Positions 9,310-17,330 are shown, numbered from the stretch's first letter. The stretch: 32,372 bases of DNA from an uncultured Bacteroidia bacterium (GCA_903902325.1 CAIUUO010000208.1:1-32372), one strand, 5' to 3'. The notes: a model not told the origin generated them from the letters alone. Numbers and translations: made by a program.

Positions 9310-10020
9310 TTATTGTGTTATTGCCTCTGCCGCCGGTTTGTCAACTATAGCGCCATCCAGCACGTAAACTATTCTGTCTGCAAAGGGTTGAAGCCTTGTA
9401 TCGTGGGTTACGACTACAACGGCTTTGCCTTGTCTGGCCAATTGTTTTAATTCCTCCATCACAATGCCAACACTCGCGATATCGAGGGAAGCGGTTGGCT
9501 CATCGCACAACATTATTTCGGGGTTGATTACCAATGCGCGGGCAATGGCTACCCGTTGCTGCTGCCCACCGCTCAGATCATTTGACAGGTTCTGCATTCT
9601 GTCGCCCATACCTACCTTTACCAACGCAGCGGAAGCCTTCTTTTTGGCTTCTTTATCATCAACATCCTGAAGGATCAATGGCATCATGACATTTTCAAGC
9701 GCTGTGAGAGGGGCAATTAAATTGAATTTCTGGAAAACGAAACCAATTTTTTTGAGCCGAATATCGGCAAGCATCTTTTCGCTCAGGTCGTTCACTTTTA
9801 TTCCGTCGATCCATACCTCCCCGAAACTTGGATATATTACACAACCGAACAGTGAAAGCAAGGTTGTTTTTCCCGAGCCGGAAGGTCCCAGGATTAGCAT
9901 TAGTTCGCCTGATTTTAATTCAACAGAACTGGGTTGCAAGGCCGTTATTACTGTATCACCCGCCTTGTATTCCTTTCCGGCATTGACTACCCTCGCAACA
10001 ATCCTGCTTTCTTTGTTCAT
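9310..10020 (-). CDS. ABC transporter ATP-binding protein (MacB/LolD/DevA type)
   Basis: The ATG at 10020 is chosen (236 residues, MNKESRIVARVVNAGKEYKAG); the longer frame to 10143 lacks similarity to the family. The Walker A motif is GPSGSGKT at residues 45-52. A Q-loop follows (GFVFQKFNLIAPLTALENV), then the ABC signature LSGGQQQR and Walker B IMLCDEPTASLD with the catalytic glutamate, and a switch histidine in VVTHD. It is the cytoplasmic motor of the exporter and the first gene of the ATPase - adaptor - permease - TolC operon. No dedicated regulator is adjacent. Confidence 0.93.
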   Translation of the reverse strand: MNKESRIVARVVNAGKEYKAGDTVITALQPSSVELKSGELMLILGPSGSGKTTLLSLFGCVIYPSFGEVWIDGIKVNDLSEKMLADIRLKKIGFVFQKFNLIAPLTALENVMMPLILQDVDDKEAKKKASAALVKVGMGDRMQNLSNDLSGGQQQRVAIARALVINPEIMLCDEPTASLDIASVGIVMEELKQLARQGKAVVVVTHDTRLQPFADRIVYVLDGAIVDKPAAEAITQ

Positions 10021-10501
10021 CAAAATGATTTGTCTTCCAGATGTGCTTCTGAAATTCTGGCTAAAGGTGCCGTATTCCGATCCAGGAAGTATTACATCAG
10101 AATTTAAATGTTTTACATAATTCACACATTCACAGAATGGCACTCTGGCTCCCTCTGCTGATTATGATTTACAAATTGTGTTATGCAGAATTCTTCGAAA
10201 ACAACAACTTGGATTGTTCCCTTGAAGAATCAGGACGGATTATTCCTCACCACGATGACGAATGATGCAAGTAATGGTGGGAGTGGGGATGGAGCGAGGT
10301 CGAATGGATGACTGGGATGACTGGGATGACTGGGACGACTGGGATGACTGGGACGACTGGGAAGACGGGGACGACTGGGACGAATAGAAGGAATGAGGAT
10401 CGGGTGAACTCAAATTCGAACCGGCAGGATGGATGATGAACTGAATAGGTGGTATTGGAAGGGCGCAGATTAAAAATCTTCACCTGTGGGGGAAAATCTT
10501 T
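10021..10501. other. Gene-free stretch upstream of the ABC operon
   Basis: This 481-bp gap holds the presumed leader and promoter of the ABC exporter (about 10021..10250). It also contains an array of 9-bp repeats at 10310..10381 and degenerate copies of short dispersed repeats (GGGCGCAGATT near 10457). No coding region is credible. The open frame covering the 9-bp array only spells a low-complexity PVVPVIP-type peptide. Confidence 0.6.
10310..10381. repeat. 9-bp tandem array, consensus GACTGGGAY (8 units)
   Basis: Eight back-to-back 9-mers are visible: five exact GACTGGGAT or GACTGGGAC variants early on, then GACTGGGAA, GACGGGGAC and GACTGGGAC. Related arrays occur at 16991..17035, 19285..19347 (opposite strand) and 27035..27061, and degenerate pieces near 21450..21480. 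Confidence 0.9.
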
Positions 10502-10852
10502 TTACTTTCTTAAAATCTTCTCCATGGACTTTCCTTTGGCCAGTTCATCAATCAGTTTGTCCAGATAGCGGATTTGCTGCATGAGTTTGTCCTCAATTTC
10601 CTCCACACGGTATCCGCATATCAGTCCCGTGATTTTCGAGGCATTCTCATTGATTTGCGGTGCCTTGGCAAAAAAGGCTTCCAGGTCACTTTTTTGGTGG
10701 ATTTGTTCCTGCAATCCTATTTGATCATATCCGGTCAGCCAGCAAAGGACGGCATCTGCCTCTGCCTTTGTTCGACCCTTTTTCTCTACTTTCTGAAGGT
10801 ACAACGGGTAGACACTTGCAAATGAGGTCTTATATATCCTGGGTTTTTCCAT
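10502..10852 (-). CDS. DUF2200 family protein
   Basis: The 116-residue protein follows the DUF2200 pattern closely: [79 protein letters not shown]. The length is normal for the family. It is small, cytoplasmic and probably alpha-helical; its biochemical function is unknown. The ATG at 10852 is supported by the conserved N-terminus. Immediate neighbours are unrelated, so it is probably monocistronic. Confidence 0.88.
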   Translation of the reverse strand: MEKPRIYKTSFASVYPLYLQKVEKKGRTKAEADAVLCWLTGYDQIGLQEQIHQKSDLEAFFAKAPQINENASKITGLICGYRVEEIEDKLMQQIRYLDKLIDELAKGKSMEKILRK

Positions 10853-10936
10853 GGCGCTTCCTTTTCATGACTTAATTCCGTTTGGAGCCTGCAATTTTAG
10901 GAAAATTATTGCTCCGAACGGACCAACTGTAAAAAA

Positions 10937-10974
10937 TGCCACCAAGGCACTAAGGCACAAAGGTTCACAAAGAG
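10937..10974. repeat. Dispersed repeat, CACCAAGGCACAAAGG family
   Basis: This is a solo copy of the family seen as an inverted pair at 1595..1692 and 18320..18393. The segment CACAAAGGTTCACAAAGAG is identical here and at about 18376..18394. Confidence 0.7.
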
Positions 10975-11041
10975 ATGAATGAAGTACTAATACATCCTTT
11001 CGCCAGCGACAAACCAGGTAAAATTTCAAACCAATTACCTG

Positions 11042-11218
11042 TCATTTATAAGCCCAAAGTCTCACAAGCCGAACAAAAAGAAGGCCAGTCAAAATCCCCA
11101 TCACAAAACTGGATAAACTATCTGCGGTTTTGTTGCTGAATTCGTGGGTAAACACGAAATAATTCCCGACTGTGAGTATCAAAAGAATGGCAATAATCTG
11201 AATTGCTTTGTATTTCAT
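11042..11218 (-). CDS. Small membrane protein (58 aa), unknown
   Basis: An ATG at 11218 opens a 58-residue frame (MKYKAIQIIAILLILTVGN...) ending with TGA at 11042. It has two hydrophobic helices (about residues 5-20 and 33-51) separated by a short polar loop (THEFSNKTADS), with basic residues after the second helix (VRLVRLWAYK). The clean two-helix topology, a frame free of repeats and normal codon use favour a real gene. No family was recognised. Confidence 0.55.
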   Translation of the reverse strand: MKYKAIQIIAILLILTVGNYFVFTHEFSNKTADSLSSFVMGILTGLLFVRLVRLWAYK

Positions 11219-11365
11219 TTGTATTATTATTTTTTTGAATTTGATGGTTGATTCCAGGACTTGGCAAAGATTGCAATTGTAATTCCTTTTCTTCTATTTG
11301 GCAGGGCCGTTTTTTTGAGAACGGCTGAATATTTTCATTTTAAACTGAAAGATCTGATACGAAGT

Positions 11366-11548
11366 TCAGTTAATTGTTTTGCAAATAGTTATGTATGCCG
11401 ATGGCAGCCACCACATATTTACACCAAAAGAAACTGTTACAATTTCACATCCGTCCCTGGTCCATTTATTTAAGGATTGTTCCACTTGCCTTGTCAGGGA
11501 TGAAGTCGACCACATCGATGTCAGTTTAATCACTCTGTAAGTTTTCAT
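11366..11548 (-). CDS. Small protein (60 aa), possibly DUF4177-like
   Basis: The frame starts with ATG at 11548 (MKTYRVIKLTS). The pattern of a short first strand, a helix (TRQVEQSLNKWTRDG), then CEIVTVSFG and a final strand ending AYITICK recalls DUF4177-type proteins, whose core reads LNxxGxEGWELVxVxP...xVxFKR. The match is by pattern only. The same stretch on the other strand has no convincing gene. Confidence 0.4.
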   Translation of the reverse strand: MKTYRVIKLTSMWSTSSLTRQVEQSLNKWTRDGCEIVTVSFGVNMWWLPSAYITICKTIN

Positions 11549-11644
11549 CTGTTGCTGATTTAATTCTAATAAGGGTATTAATATTTTGCTTAGGCAATTT
11601 GCAATTGCAATTTTTCCGTTTCCTTATCCAAACATCCGAAGGTT

Positions 11645-12235
11645 TTATTCATAAATCGTTTTCATGGTTTTATAAAAGAAATTGCCCATAAAAATAAACG
11701 GGATGGCTTCAATAATTTGATTCAGATATTTAAGTTCGGGCTTTCCTGCATAATTTATCAAGACAGTCAATATCGCCGCTATGCCAATTGAAATCAACAG
11801 GGCTTTGACGAACAGTTGCAATTGCGGGATAGCCGGAATCAGATGTTCATCCATGGACATAATGTCACCAAAGAACCTCAGGTAAAAAATTAGCGAGATA
11901 ATGGCCAGAATCACCATGATCGCAGCGAGGTATCTTCCTAATCCCAGTACGAACAGAATTGACAATGCGGCAATAATCGCATTTAATTTGATTATCCAAA
12001 CCAGGTTCGTTCTCAGCTTTTCCTGATGATAATAGTCAACCAGCACATTCTTCAGGAGGAACAGGATGGAGATAAACAGGTAACAATTGGTTATTACAAA
12101 TATCAGTTGTTTTGCCGTATGATAGGTTTTATCAAGTGCCATTTCATATTCATCCAGGCCACTCATTATTTTCAACAGGATGTAAAGAAGTGAACAGATG
12201 AATCCAATCCAAAGTTTGCGCTTATCGATGTTCAT
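11645..12235 (-). CDS. Multi-pass membrane protein, unknown
   Basis: The ATG at 12235 overlaps the TGA of the upstream DUF2007 gene (ATGA, four bases shared). This decides the start and implies translational coupling. The 196-residue product (MNIDKRKLWIGFICSLLYILLKI...) has about five to six hydrophobic helices spaced by short basic or polar loops, and no catalytic motif. Because it is coupled to a DUF2007/zinc-ribbon membrane protein, the two may form one membrane complex. No family was recognised. Confidence 0.75.
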   Translation of the reverse strand: MNIDKRKLWIGFICSLLYILLKIMSGLDEYEMALDKTYHTAKQLIFVITNCYLFISILFLLKNVLVDYYHQEKLRTNLVWIIKLNAIIAALSILFVLGLGRYLAAIMVILAIISLIFYLRFFGDIMSMDEHLIPAIPQLQLFVKALLISIGIAAILTVLINYAGKPELKYLNQIIEAIPFIFMGNFFYKTMKTIYE

Positions 12236-12699
12236 GGCGTTGCAAGGGCTTGCTTTCTGGCTTTCCGGTATTTCCATTCCTTACCGCAATCATAACACAG
12301 GTATTTTATTTTGAAGATAGGTATCATGATCCCCAGTAAAAAGTAAATAATTGCAGTTAGTATTTTGATGCCTCTTTTTTTGGCAATGTTATCCGATTTG
12401 CAAAACGGACAATAGGTATCATCATGGGATTTATCCACATAAACAATCCTGACCTCTTCCTCTTTATAACCTTCCTCCCGAATGTATCCTCCTCTTTTGA
12501 GCGTTTCTATTCCTCGCTCATAATCCTCTTTCTGAACCAAAAGTTTGACACCGCCCAGGGCATTGGACAAGAAATTTTTAACCTGGATGGTCTTTTCGTC
12601 CAGCATCATGGTTTCAATTCCTTCAGATTCAAGGAACAACTTGGCCATATGGGCTTCGTGCGGATAAGTGAAAGTGATCAGCGTCTCCCAGTTTATCAT
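12232..12699 (-). CDS. DUF2007 (putative signal-transducing) protein with C-terminal zinc ribbon and TM helix
   Basis: The 155-residue protein begins with a DUF2007 domain (about residues 1-72): TLITFTYPHEAHMAKLFLESEGIET ... GGVKLLVQKEDYERGIETL. A linker is followed by a zinc-ribbon pair C97-x2-C100 and C135-x2-C138, with a hydrophobic helix (about 112-130) between the two cysteine pairs. DUF2007 is a small ferredoxin-like fold often called 'putative signal transducing protein'; its true role is unknown. The stop overlaps the next gene. The first 37 codons and upstream DNA are duplicated at 18007..18300. Confidence 0.85.
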   Translation of the reverse strand: MINWETLITFTYPHEAHMAKLFLESEGIETMMLDEKTIQVKNFLSNALGGVKLLVQKEDYERGIETLKRGGYIREEGYKEEEVRIVYVDKSHDDTYCPFCKSDNIAKKRGIKILTAIIYFLLGIMIPIFKIKYLCYDCGKEWKYRKARKQALATP

Positions 12700-12880
12700 G
12701 TGGTTCGGTTTTAATTGGCTGAATAAAGATAATCAAGTTATTTGGTTATAAGAATGGTTTAAACAAAAGAAACCCTCATGCACAATCGCTCAAAAAATAG
12801 TCTGTAAATTATCCTGAGGGTTCCATACGTACGTTCTAATTATCAACAAATTAATACTGTTATTTACGTATGAAATGTAT
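12589..12880. repeat. Source copy of a duplicated ~290-bp segment (partner 18007..18300)
   Basis: From GGTCTTTTCGTCC inside the DUF2007 gene to about 12880, the sequence reappears at 18007..18300 with scattered differences. It includes the start of the gene and the hairpin AACCCTCA/TGAGGGTT. The copies diverge abruptly at both ends. Confidence 0.9.
12771..12822 (-). terminator. Possible terminator hairpin after the Ntn-hydrolase gene
   Basis: AACCCTCA (12771..12778) pairs with TGAGGGTT (12815..12822) across a 36-nt loop. On the minus strand it is followed by TCTTTTGTTT. It sits 150 bp past the stop of the 12975..14243 gene. The long loop makes the call uncertain. The same hairpin is kept in the duplicate at 18187..18238. 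Confidence 0.45.
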
Positions 12881-12974
12881 ACAAAGGGCAAGAGGAAGAG
12901 GACACCCGGTGGTGCGGATTTGTAATTTGTACCCAAACCACCGGTCGAAAACCACAACAAGCCTGTCTGGAGTA

Positions 12975-14243
12975 TTATTTGAAATCTGATGTGAGGAAAT
13001 TATAAACTTTGCTTTCGGTAGTGAAACCATTTTTACCGGCGGCAATGATTTTCCAGTAATATGTTTTATTTGGCAACAAACCATCAACGGGTTTCGAGTG
13101 TTTGGTGGATGAGATAGTTTCGGGTAAGTTGACCAAACCTTTGTCACAACCCGCAAGCATGAGGATGAAACATCCGATCATACCTATTTTCTTGTTTTTC
13201 CGAATCAGTATAAATGATAGCATCAATAACAAAATAAACGAAGCATTTAATCCTGCCTGCTGATAGTTGTTACCCCGGGTTATAAAACTCATATTGTCGG
13301 AAAGTTGGGAGTCTGTTGAAACAAGTATTTCATAGTTGTCCGCATTACCATACCAGGAAAGGTTTATGGAAGAACTGGATACCAGTTCATTGGAAACGGG
13401 GTAAATGCCTTTAATTCCCGAATAAAGCGGTGGTAAATCAAGGCTTCGCTTTCCCTTGTTGATTTCTTCGATCAGGCTAAACTTATAGGCTTCCTCATAA
13501 TTGCTATTTGTATATACATAAGCGTTCAGGTTATTCAAATCATATATGATTGAAATAATGGTCGGATCCACCTGACCCTTGTTCGCTGCCCCGTCTAAAA
13601 TTGTCCGGTACAAATCCAATGAGATATCCTTGTTGTCACGAAGCATGTTGTCAATGTATTCATATCTGTAGCATCCCACAAAATCCTTCATTAACGGATC
13701 TTCTACCCAGGCAACTAGAAAATTGGTAATGACCTGATAGTTTTTCCCACTCCTGATAAACGAAAGATTGCTGTTGTCGGCTCGCTCTACGATCAATGAA
13801 TTTCCATACCGGTCACCAAGAAGCAAATGGGTGTAGGAAAAGGGCATCAAATTATAGGTTCTGATTAACTTTTCAGCTTCCGCGACTGTTGTGCAGGTTG
13901 TCATGATCAAGTCCATCACATAGCCGTCATAGTTGATGGTGCCGTTTACATGGAAGCTAAAATCCGGCGCATACAAATTATCTGTCCATTCATAGAATAA
14001 TCCCTTGCCGTTGATGCCTCCGCAATCGCCATATGAATCATTGAAATACCCTTTTATATTGAAATTCAAGTATCCATAGTTTTTATTTACCGGCGGAAAA
14101 AAATGTATTTGAGATGCCGGGACTTTCCAGTCAACGTTGATGCCAACCAAAATTTTGTTCTCAGTTTTGGCATAGAAACCGGAACAAGCCAAAACATTTT
14201 GCCTGATAAATAAGATAAACAGCAAAATGCAAAAGTATCTCAT
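12975..14243 (-). CDS. Ntn-type amide hydrolase (linear amide C-N hydrolase/choloylglycine-hydrolase-like) with a C-terminal fibronectin-III-like domain
   Basis: The 422-residue protein has a signal peptide ending VLA, directly before C20-S-G-F. This is the arrangement expected for an N-terminal-nucleophile hydrolase exported and activated by cleavage before Cys. The following segment KILVGINVDWK and YGDCGGINGKGLFYEWTDN fit penicillin V acylase/linear amide C-N hydrolases. From about residue 285 an Fn3-like domain begins (INLSWYGNADNYEILVSTD) and resumes at KPVDGLLPNKTYYWKIIAAG. Between them lie two hydrophobic segments (about 335-350 and 358-371), the second ending in a lipobox-like LAGC. 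The start overlaps the stop of the upstream barrel gene by 4 bp. The substrate is unknown. Confidence 0.82.
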   Translation of the reverse strand: MRYFCILLFILFIRQNVLACSGFYAKTENKILVGINVDWKVPASQIHFFPPVNKNYGYLNFNIKGYFNDSYGDCGGINGKGLFYEWTDNLYAPDFSFHVNGTINYDGYVMDLIMTTCTTVAEAEKLIRTYNLMPFSYTHLLLGDRYGNSLIVERADNSNLSFIRSGKNYQVITNFLVAWVEDPLMKDFVGCYRYEYIDNMLRDNKDISLDLYRTILDGAANKGQVDPTIISIIYDLNNLNAYVYTNSNYEEAYKFSLIEEINKGKRSLDLPPLYSGIKGIYPVSNELVSSSSINLSWYGNADNYEILVSTDSQLSDNMSFITRGNNYQQAGLNASFILLLMLSFILIRKNKKIGMIGCFILMLAGCDKGLVNLPETISSTKHSKPVDGLLPNKTYYWKIIAAGKNGFTTESKVYNFLTSDFK

Positions 14244-14833
14244 GGCTCTTTTTTTGTTACGAAATTAAATCCCACCAACATAGAAAGAGTTGAATTTCTA
14301 AGGTTCAGGTTTTGATCGCTGTTGTCAAACCGGGTTAGTCCCAGGCCGTACCGTACCTGGAAGGAAAGTTTCCAAATCTCTATACCCATTCCGGCTATCA
14401 TACTGCCATCCATTTTCCTGACATTGGTTAAATATCCCCTGGAGCCGGAAGCATTGGTATTGATTCCAATCGCAGGGCCGGCATAAATGATCGGCTTCAA
14501 TTTCTTTTCATTCCGGAACTTCATTTCAAATAGTACGGGTATTTCCAGGTAGCCCAGATAGACATATTCATACAAGTTATCAACGGTATTGATCCTGGCA
14601 CCTTTGGCATAAAAATTCAGTTCAGGTTGAATGGCATACCTGGGATTAAAACCATACCGGAAGTATCCGCCAATCAATGCACTTGAAACAGACGCTAATC
14701 CCTTACCAGGAATATCGTGTCCCACAAAAGTAGAAGAACTGTAACCGATATTCAATCCGGTATTCAGCTTATTCTGTGCAAAAACCCCGATGGTAATTAG
14801 TAAGCAGACAAGTATGGCAATCAATTTCTTCAT
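14240..14833 (-). CDS. Small outer-membrane beta-barrel protein (PorT/OMP_b-brl type)
   Basis: The ATG at 14833 is chosen over a GTG at 14839. It yields 197 residues with the signal peptide MKKLIAILVCLLITIGVFAQ. The mature part has alternating beta-strands typical of eight-stranded barrels in Bacteroidota (LNTGLNIGYSSSTF, GGYFRYGFNPRYAIQPELNFYAKGA, LEIPVLFEMKF, PIIYAGPAIGI, and a final strand STLSMLVGFNFVTKK). It probably sits in the outer membrane. Its stop overlaps the start of the amide-hydrolase gene, so the two are translated from one message. Confidence 0.85.
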   Translation of the reverse strand: MKKLIAILVCLLITIGVFAQNKLNTGLNIGYSSSTFVGHDIPGKGLASVSSALIGGYFRYGFNPRYAIQPELNFYAKGARINTVDNLYEYVYLGYLEIPVLFEMKFRNEKKLKPIIYAGPAIGINTNASGSRGYLTNVRKMDGSMIAGMGIEIWKLSFQVRYGLGLTRFDNSDQNLNLRNSTLSMLVGFNFVTKKEP

Positions 14834-14877
14834 AACCACTTTAATTATAATGACAATTCCCTGACTCGTCTGATTTG

Positions 14878-14899
14878 TTAAGTGCGTTTAGACACTTAA
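14878..14899. promoter_or_regulatory. Inverted repeat TTAAGTG-N8-CACTTAA upstream of the barrel gene
   Basis: A perfect 7-bp inverted repeat with an 8-bp spacer lies 45 bp upstream of the barrel/amide-hydrolase operon start. The size and position suit a dimeric regulator's operator, but no regulator gene is adjacent. It could equally be chance in AT-rich DNA. Confidence 0.3.
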
Positions 14900-15014
14900 T
14901 GGAATTGGCTGAATGGTCTTTATCCCACCTAAAAACAGACTAATTTACTAAAAATTTCGTATTTGCAGCATCGGCTATGCCTTGTGCAGATTGGTGTCAT
15001 CCTCACACTGCTGT

Positions 15015-15689
15015 TTAGTTGTTCTCTCCGTACTGACTGAAAGTATCTATTTCATTCAGGAATTCCCGGGCTTGAATGACAGAATGGAAACCATAGCCGC
15101 TCATGAAATTGCGTACCCAATTGTTGTTTGTATTGTTTGAATTGATATTTCTGAACAACCAGATGGCCAGCCACATGGTGGTTCCTGTAGCGAGGATTTG
15201 AATGATCCAGAAAACAGGACCCCCATGTGAAAGTAGTCCTTCATTGAGATAAAATGTGGTGTAAAAAGGAAGTTGCAACCAGGAAATGCGGACAGATTTC
15301 AGGATGGAATCGTTCAATTCAGCCAGTTTGCGTTGTGTCAGGGTAACACTCCCGCTGTGGTCGATTTGTTGTATTGTGAAAATGTCTTTCGCATACAAGA
15401 ATACGGCTATCCCTGTACTGAGGAATATCAGGCCAATGGAGCCCGTGAAAAAGAATTTTCCCAAAGAGTTGGGTGAGTGATGAAAACTAAGGTAGAGGAG
15501 CAGGAACATAAACGACATCCATCCAAAACCCAGCACAATCCCGACTATTTTTGGAAAAAGCAGGGACTTGAGTTTTGCTTTTGCCTTTTTCAATTGGTCC
15601 ATTTCGAAGGCAGGATCCTGCCGTTCAATAAATTGCTCCATCTCCTGATCGGGGGAATTCCAAACTCCCTTCAAGTATTCGTCTTCCAT
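15015..15689 (-). CDS. Three-TM membrane protein paired with an ECF sigma factor (copy 1)
   Basis: The 224-residue protein has a charged N-terminal region (MEDEYLKGVWNSPDQEMEQF, then a KKAKAKLKSL helix). Three hydrophobic helices follow (about residues 46-69, 77-103 and 158-183). Its gene starts 3 bp after the sigma gene stop. The position suggests an anti-sigma or sensor role, but it lacks the HxxxCxxC zinc motif of classical anti-sigma factors, so this is inference. A close paralogue lies at 25721..26395, again behind a sigma gene. Confidence 0.8.
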   Translation of the reverse strand: MEDEYLKGVWNSPDQEMEQFIERQDPAFEMDQLKKAKAKLKSLLFPKIVGIVLGFGWMSFMFLLLYLSFHHSPNSLGKFFFTGSIGLIFLSTGIAVFLYAKDIFTIQQIDHSGSVTLTQRKLAELNDSILKSVRISWLQLPFYTTFYLNEGLLSHGGPVFWIIQILATGTTMWLAIWLFRNINSNNTNNNWVRNFMSGYGFHSVIQAREFLNEIDTFSQYGENN

Positions 15690-15692
15690 TTT

Positions 15693-16208
15693 TTATTTGT
15701 TGTTTGCCAGTATCTTTTGTTTCAATTTCTCCTTGATGCGATTGATCTTTGTGGCCACATTCGTCTCGGTGATGCCCAGAATTTCGGCGATTTCCCTGTA
15801 ACCTTTTGCTTCCAGAAATAAGATAATCAGCGCCCTGTCAAGTTCTTTCATCTCATGTATGCTTTGCTGCAATATCCTGCGGGCTCTTTCGAGTTCATTT
15901 TCGTAATCGGTATCATCCTGGTCTTCAATTTCTGTCAGATGCTCTTTGTAGGAGACTACTGCGTTGGCGCTTTTGCGCTTTCGGTAAAAGGAGATGGCTA
16001 CATTCAGGGCCACACGGTACATCCAGGTGGAAAATTTCTGACCGGCACGAAAGGTATTACCTGATCGCCATAACTGATAGATGATTTCCTGGGCCAGATC
16101 TTCCCGGTCTTCCCTGTTGCTGCAGTACGAATTGCATACTTTATATACAATCCCCTTGTGCTCCCGCATGAGCCGGACGAACTCGCCTAAATCATTCTCG
16201 TTATCCAT
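15693..16208 (-). CDS. ECF-type RNA polymerase sigma factor (copy 1)
   Basis: The ATG at 16208 (171 residues, MDNENDLGEFVRLM) is preferred to a TTG at 16217 because it matches the start of the paralogue at 26915. The sigma region 2 signature is clear (CSNREDREDLAQEIIYQLWRS ... FSTWMYRVALNVAISFYRK). A region 4 helix-turn-helix follows (LDRALIILFLEAKGYREIAEILGITETNVATKINRIKEKLK). It should direct transcription of a small regulon, possibly its own operon. It is translated just ahead of the membrane protein at 15015..15689. By eye, about four residues in five match the second copy. Confidence 0.93.
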   Translation of the reverse strand: MDNENDLGEFVRLMREHKGIVYKVCNSYCSNREDREDLAQEIIYQLWRSGNTFRAGQKFSTWMYRVALNVAISFYRKRKSANAVVSYKEHLTEIEDQDDTDYENELERARRILQQSIHEMKELDRALIILFLEAKGYREIAEILGITETNVATKINRIKEKLKQKILANNK

Positions 16209-16232
16209 TGGCCTCAAATGATGTTCTTTTCC

Positions 16233-16277
16233 TTATTATTCGCAAAGGATCAGGAAAATCACAATTTAGCCAAATAA
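16233..16277 (-). promoter_or_regulatory. Conserved upstream block of sigma cassette 1
   Basis: Roughly 45 bp upstream of the sigma gene (TTATTATTCGCAAAGGAT...AAAATCACAA.TTAG.CAAATAA on the plus strand) is nearly repeated at 26941..26985 ahead of the second cassette. Beyond the block, flanks diverge. On the minus strand it contains TTTG followed by TGTGATTTT. A shared promoter, perhaps autoregulated, is the simplest reading. Confidence 0.45.
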
Positions 16278-16346
16278 TTTTTTATTCTGGCTGGTTCGGT
16301 AGATTGTTGAAATTCCGCATCAGCATGACGGAGAAGTATCATACAA

Positions 16347-16384
16347 AACCCTCACCAGTGACTCCGTGTCACCCGGTGAGGGTT
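16347..16384 (-). terminator. Intrinsic terminator of the Rieske gene
   Basis: A 10-bp perfect stem AACCCTCACC (16347..16356) / GGTGAGGGTT (16375..16384) encloses an inner GTGAC/GTCAC stem. On the minus strand it is followed by TTGTATGAT after a short T run. It lies 44 bp past the stop of the Rieske gene. Confidence 0.75.
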
Positions 16385-16427
16385 GGTATATTTTTGCCGG
16401 TCAGGTTTCTCGGCTAACTGAAGAAGG

Positions 16428-16868
16428 TTATGCGTATACCCTTAAGGAATTGCCCGTAAGCTGGACATTGTATTTTCTCAGGGCAGTTTGTGCAGGTCCG
16501 TTCAGTACGGAACCATCTGTTGCAAAATTGGCTCCGTGATTCGGGCAGTGGAACCTGTTATTGCCGGCGTCGTAACCCAAAAGTCCGCCCTGGTGGGTGC
16601 AGACTGCCGAAAGAGCCACATAGGAACCCGAAACAGTCTTGGCTACAATGATGCTGTTGACGACCAGGGAACCGCCACTGTTGTTCAGGGAGGAATAGGC
16701 CGATTGGGTGAGATCCAGTGTGAAATCTACGACCGTACCGCCTCCGGTATTGGGCACGACGATACCGGTAGTGTCAAGTACATTCTTGCCACACGATGCC
16801 AAAATAGGGGCAACAAACAGCATTCCCGCAGAAATGCCAAAAGCAGAAAAAAATTCGTTTCGTTTCAT
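16428..16868 (-). CDS. Rieske [2Fe-2S] lipoprotein
   Basis: The ATG at 16868 gives 146 residues (MKRNEFFSAFGISAG) with a lipoprotein signal ending LASC (C26). The Rieske cluster ligands are complete: C90-T-H92-Q-G and C108-P-N-H111-G. The protein should hold a 2Fe-2S cluster at the periplasmic face of a membrane and carry out electron transfer. The N-terminus resembles a weak Tat-like pattern (KR instead of RR) common in Bacteroidota Rieske lipoproteins. No cytochrome b or oxygenase partner is adjacent, so the electron partner is unknown. A terminator follows. Confidence 0.92.
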   Translation of the reverse strand: MKRNEFFSAFGISAGMLFVAPILASCGKNVLDTTGIVVPNTGGGTVVDFTLDLTQSAYSSLNNSGGSLVVNSIIVAKTVSGSYVALSAVCTHQGGLLGYDAGNNRFHCPNHGANFATDGSVLNGPAQTALRKYNVQLTGNSLRVYA

Positions 16869-17236
16869 AATGTAATCTTTAAGTGCAACCTTTAAGTCTA
16901 ACAATCAATTCTATTAACTCAAACGGTCGCTAAATCAAATGGTTACTTAAAAAATAAATCATAAAGTTAAGAAACCATAAACGAGGGGATGACTAGGAAG
17001 ACCAGGACGACGGAAAGACGGAAAAGACTGAGGGACGGCTACTCCCAAACCCAGAGCGGAGTGGTCCCAGAGCGGAGTCGAAGGGCATACTATGGAAAAC
17101 TGTAAAAGGAGGGACGGAATGACGGGAAAGACGGAGTGACCAGGGGAATGGGAGACATGGGATCTCAAATTTACAACCGGCTGGATGAATTATTAAGCTG
17201 GTAAAGAGACAATTGGAAGGGCGCGGATCACAGATT
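16869..17236. other. Gene-free repeat stretch between the Rieske gene and the RAYT locus
   Basis: It contains the Rieske leader, then degenerate 9-bp GACTAGGAA/GACCAGGAC units (16991..17035) and AGAGCGGAGT/GTCGAAGGGC fragments near 17055..17085. A partial copy of the CAAATTTACAACCGGCTGGATGA / GGAAGGGCGCGGAT block follows at 17164..17230; a similar block lies at 10411..10470. No coding sequence is credible. Confidence 0.6.
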
Positions 17237-17251
17237 AGGAGTGTTCGGAAG
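17237..17251. repeat. Solo IS-end motif AGGAGTGTTCGGAAG (left side of the RAYT locus)
   Basis: These 15 bases are identical to the tips of the IS element at 27150..28588. They are followed after 6 bp by REP palindrome 1, and preceded by GCGCGGATCACAGATT, a half-site of the CGCGGATT palindrome. Confidence 0.8.
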
Positions 17252-17257
17252 ACTTCG

Positions 17258-17326
17258 GAGCCGCCCAACCGGGCGGCTGTACAAGCATTATCATTTTAAT
17301 CTATGAGCCGTCCAGCCGGACGGCTC
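17258..17326. repeat. REP palindromes 1 and 2 (left pair)
   Basis: REP1: AGCCGCCC-AACC-GGGCGGCT (17259..17278). REP2: GAGCCGTCC-AGCC-GGACGGCTC (17305..17326). Both are perfect stems with a 4-nt loop, 26 bp apart. They mirror the pair on the other side of the RAYT gene. Confidence 0.92.
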
Positions 17327-17330
17327 GACG

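Noticed and set aside
10247-10483. A 78-codon minus-strand frame with a VVPVIPVIP stretch
   Set aside because: The PV repeat is a direct translation of the 9-bp DNA array, and similar frames arise wherever the array occurs.
12891-12950. CCGGTGGT / ACCACCGG hairpin as a terminator
   Set aside because: The stem is short with a long loop and a degenerate GGATTTGTAATTTG centre. It fits better as a decayed copy of the intergenic palindrome family.
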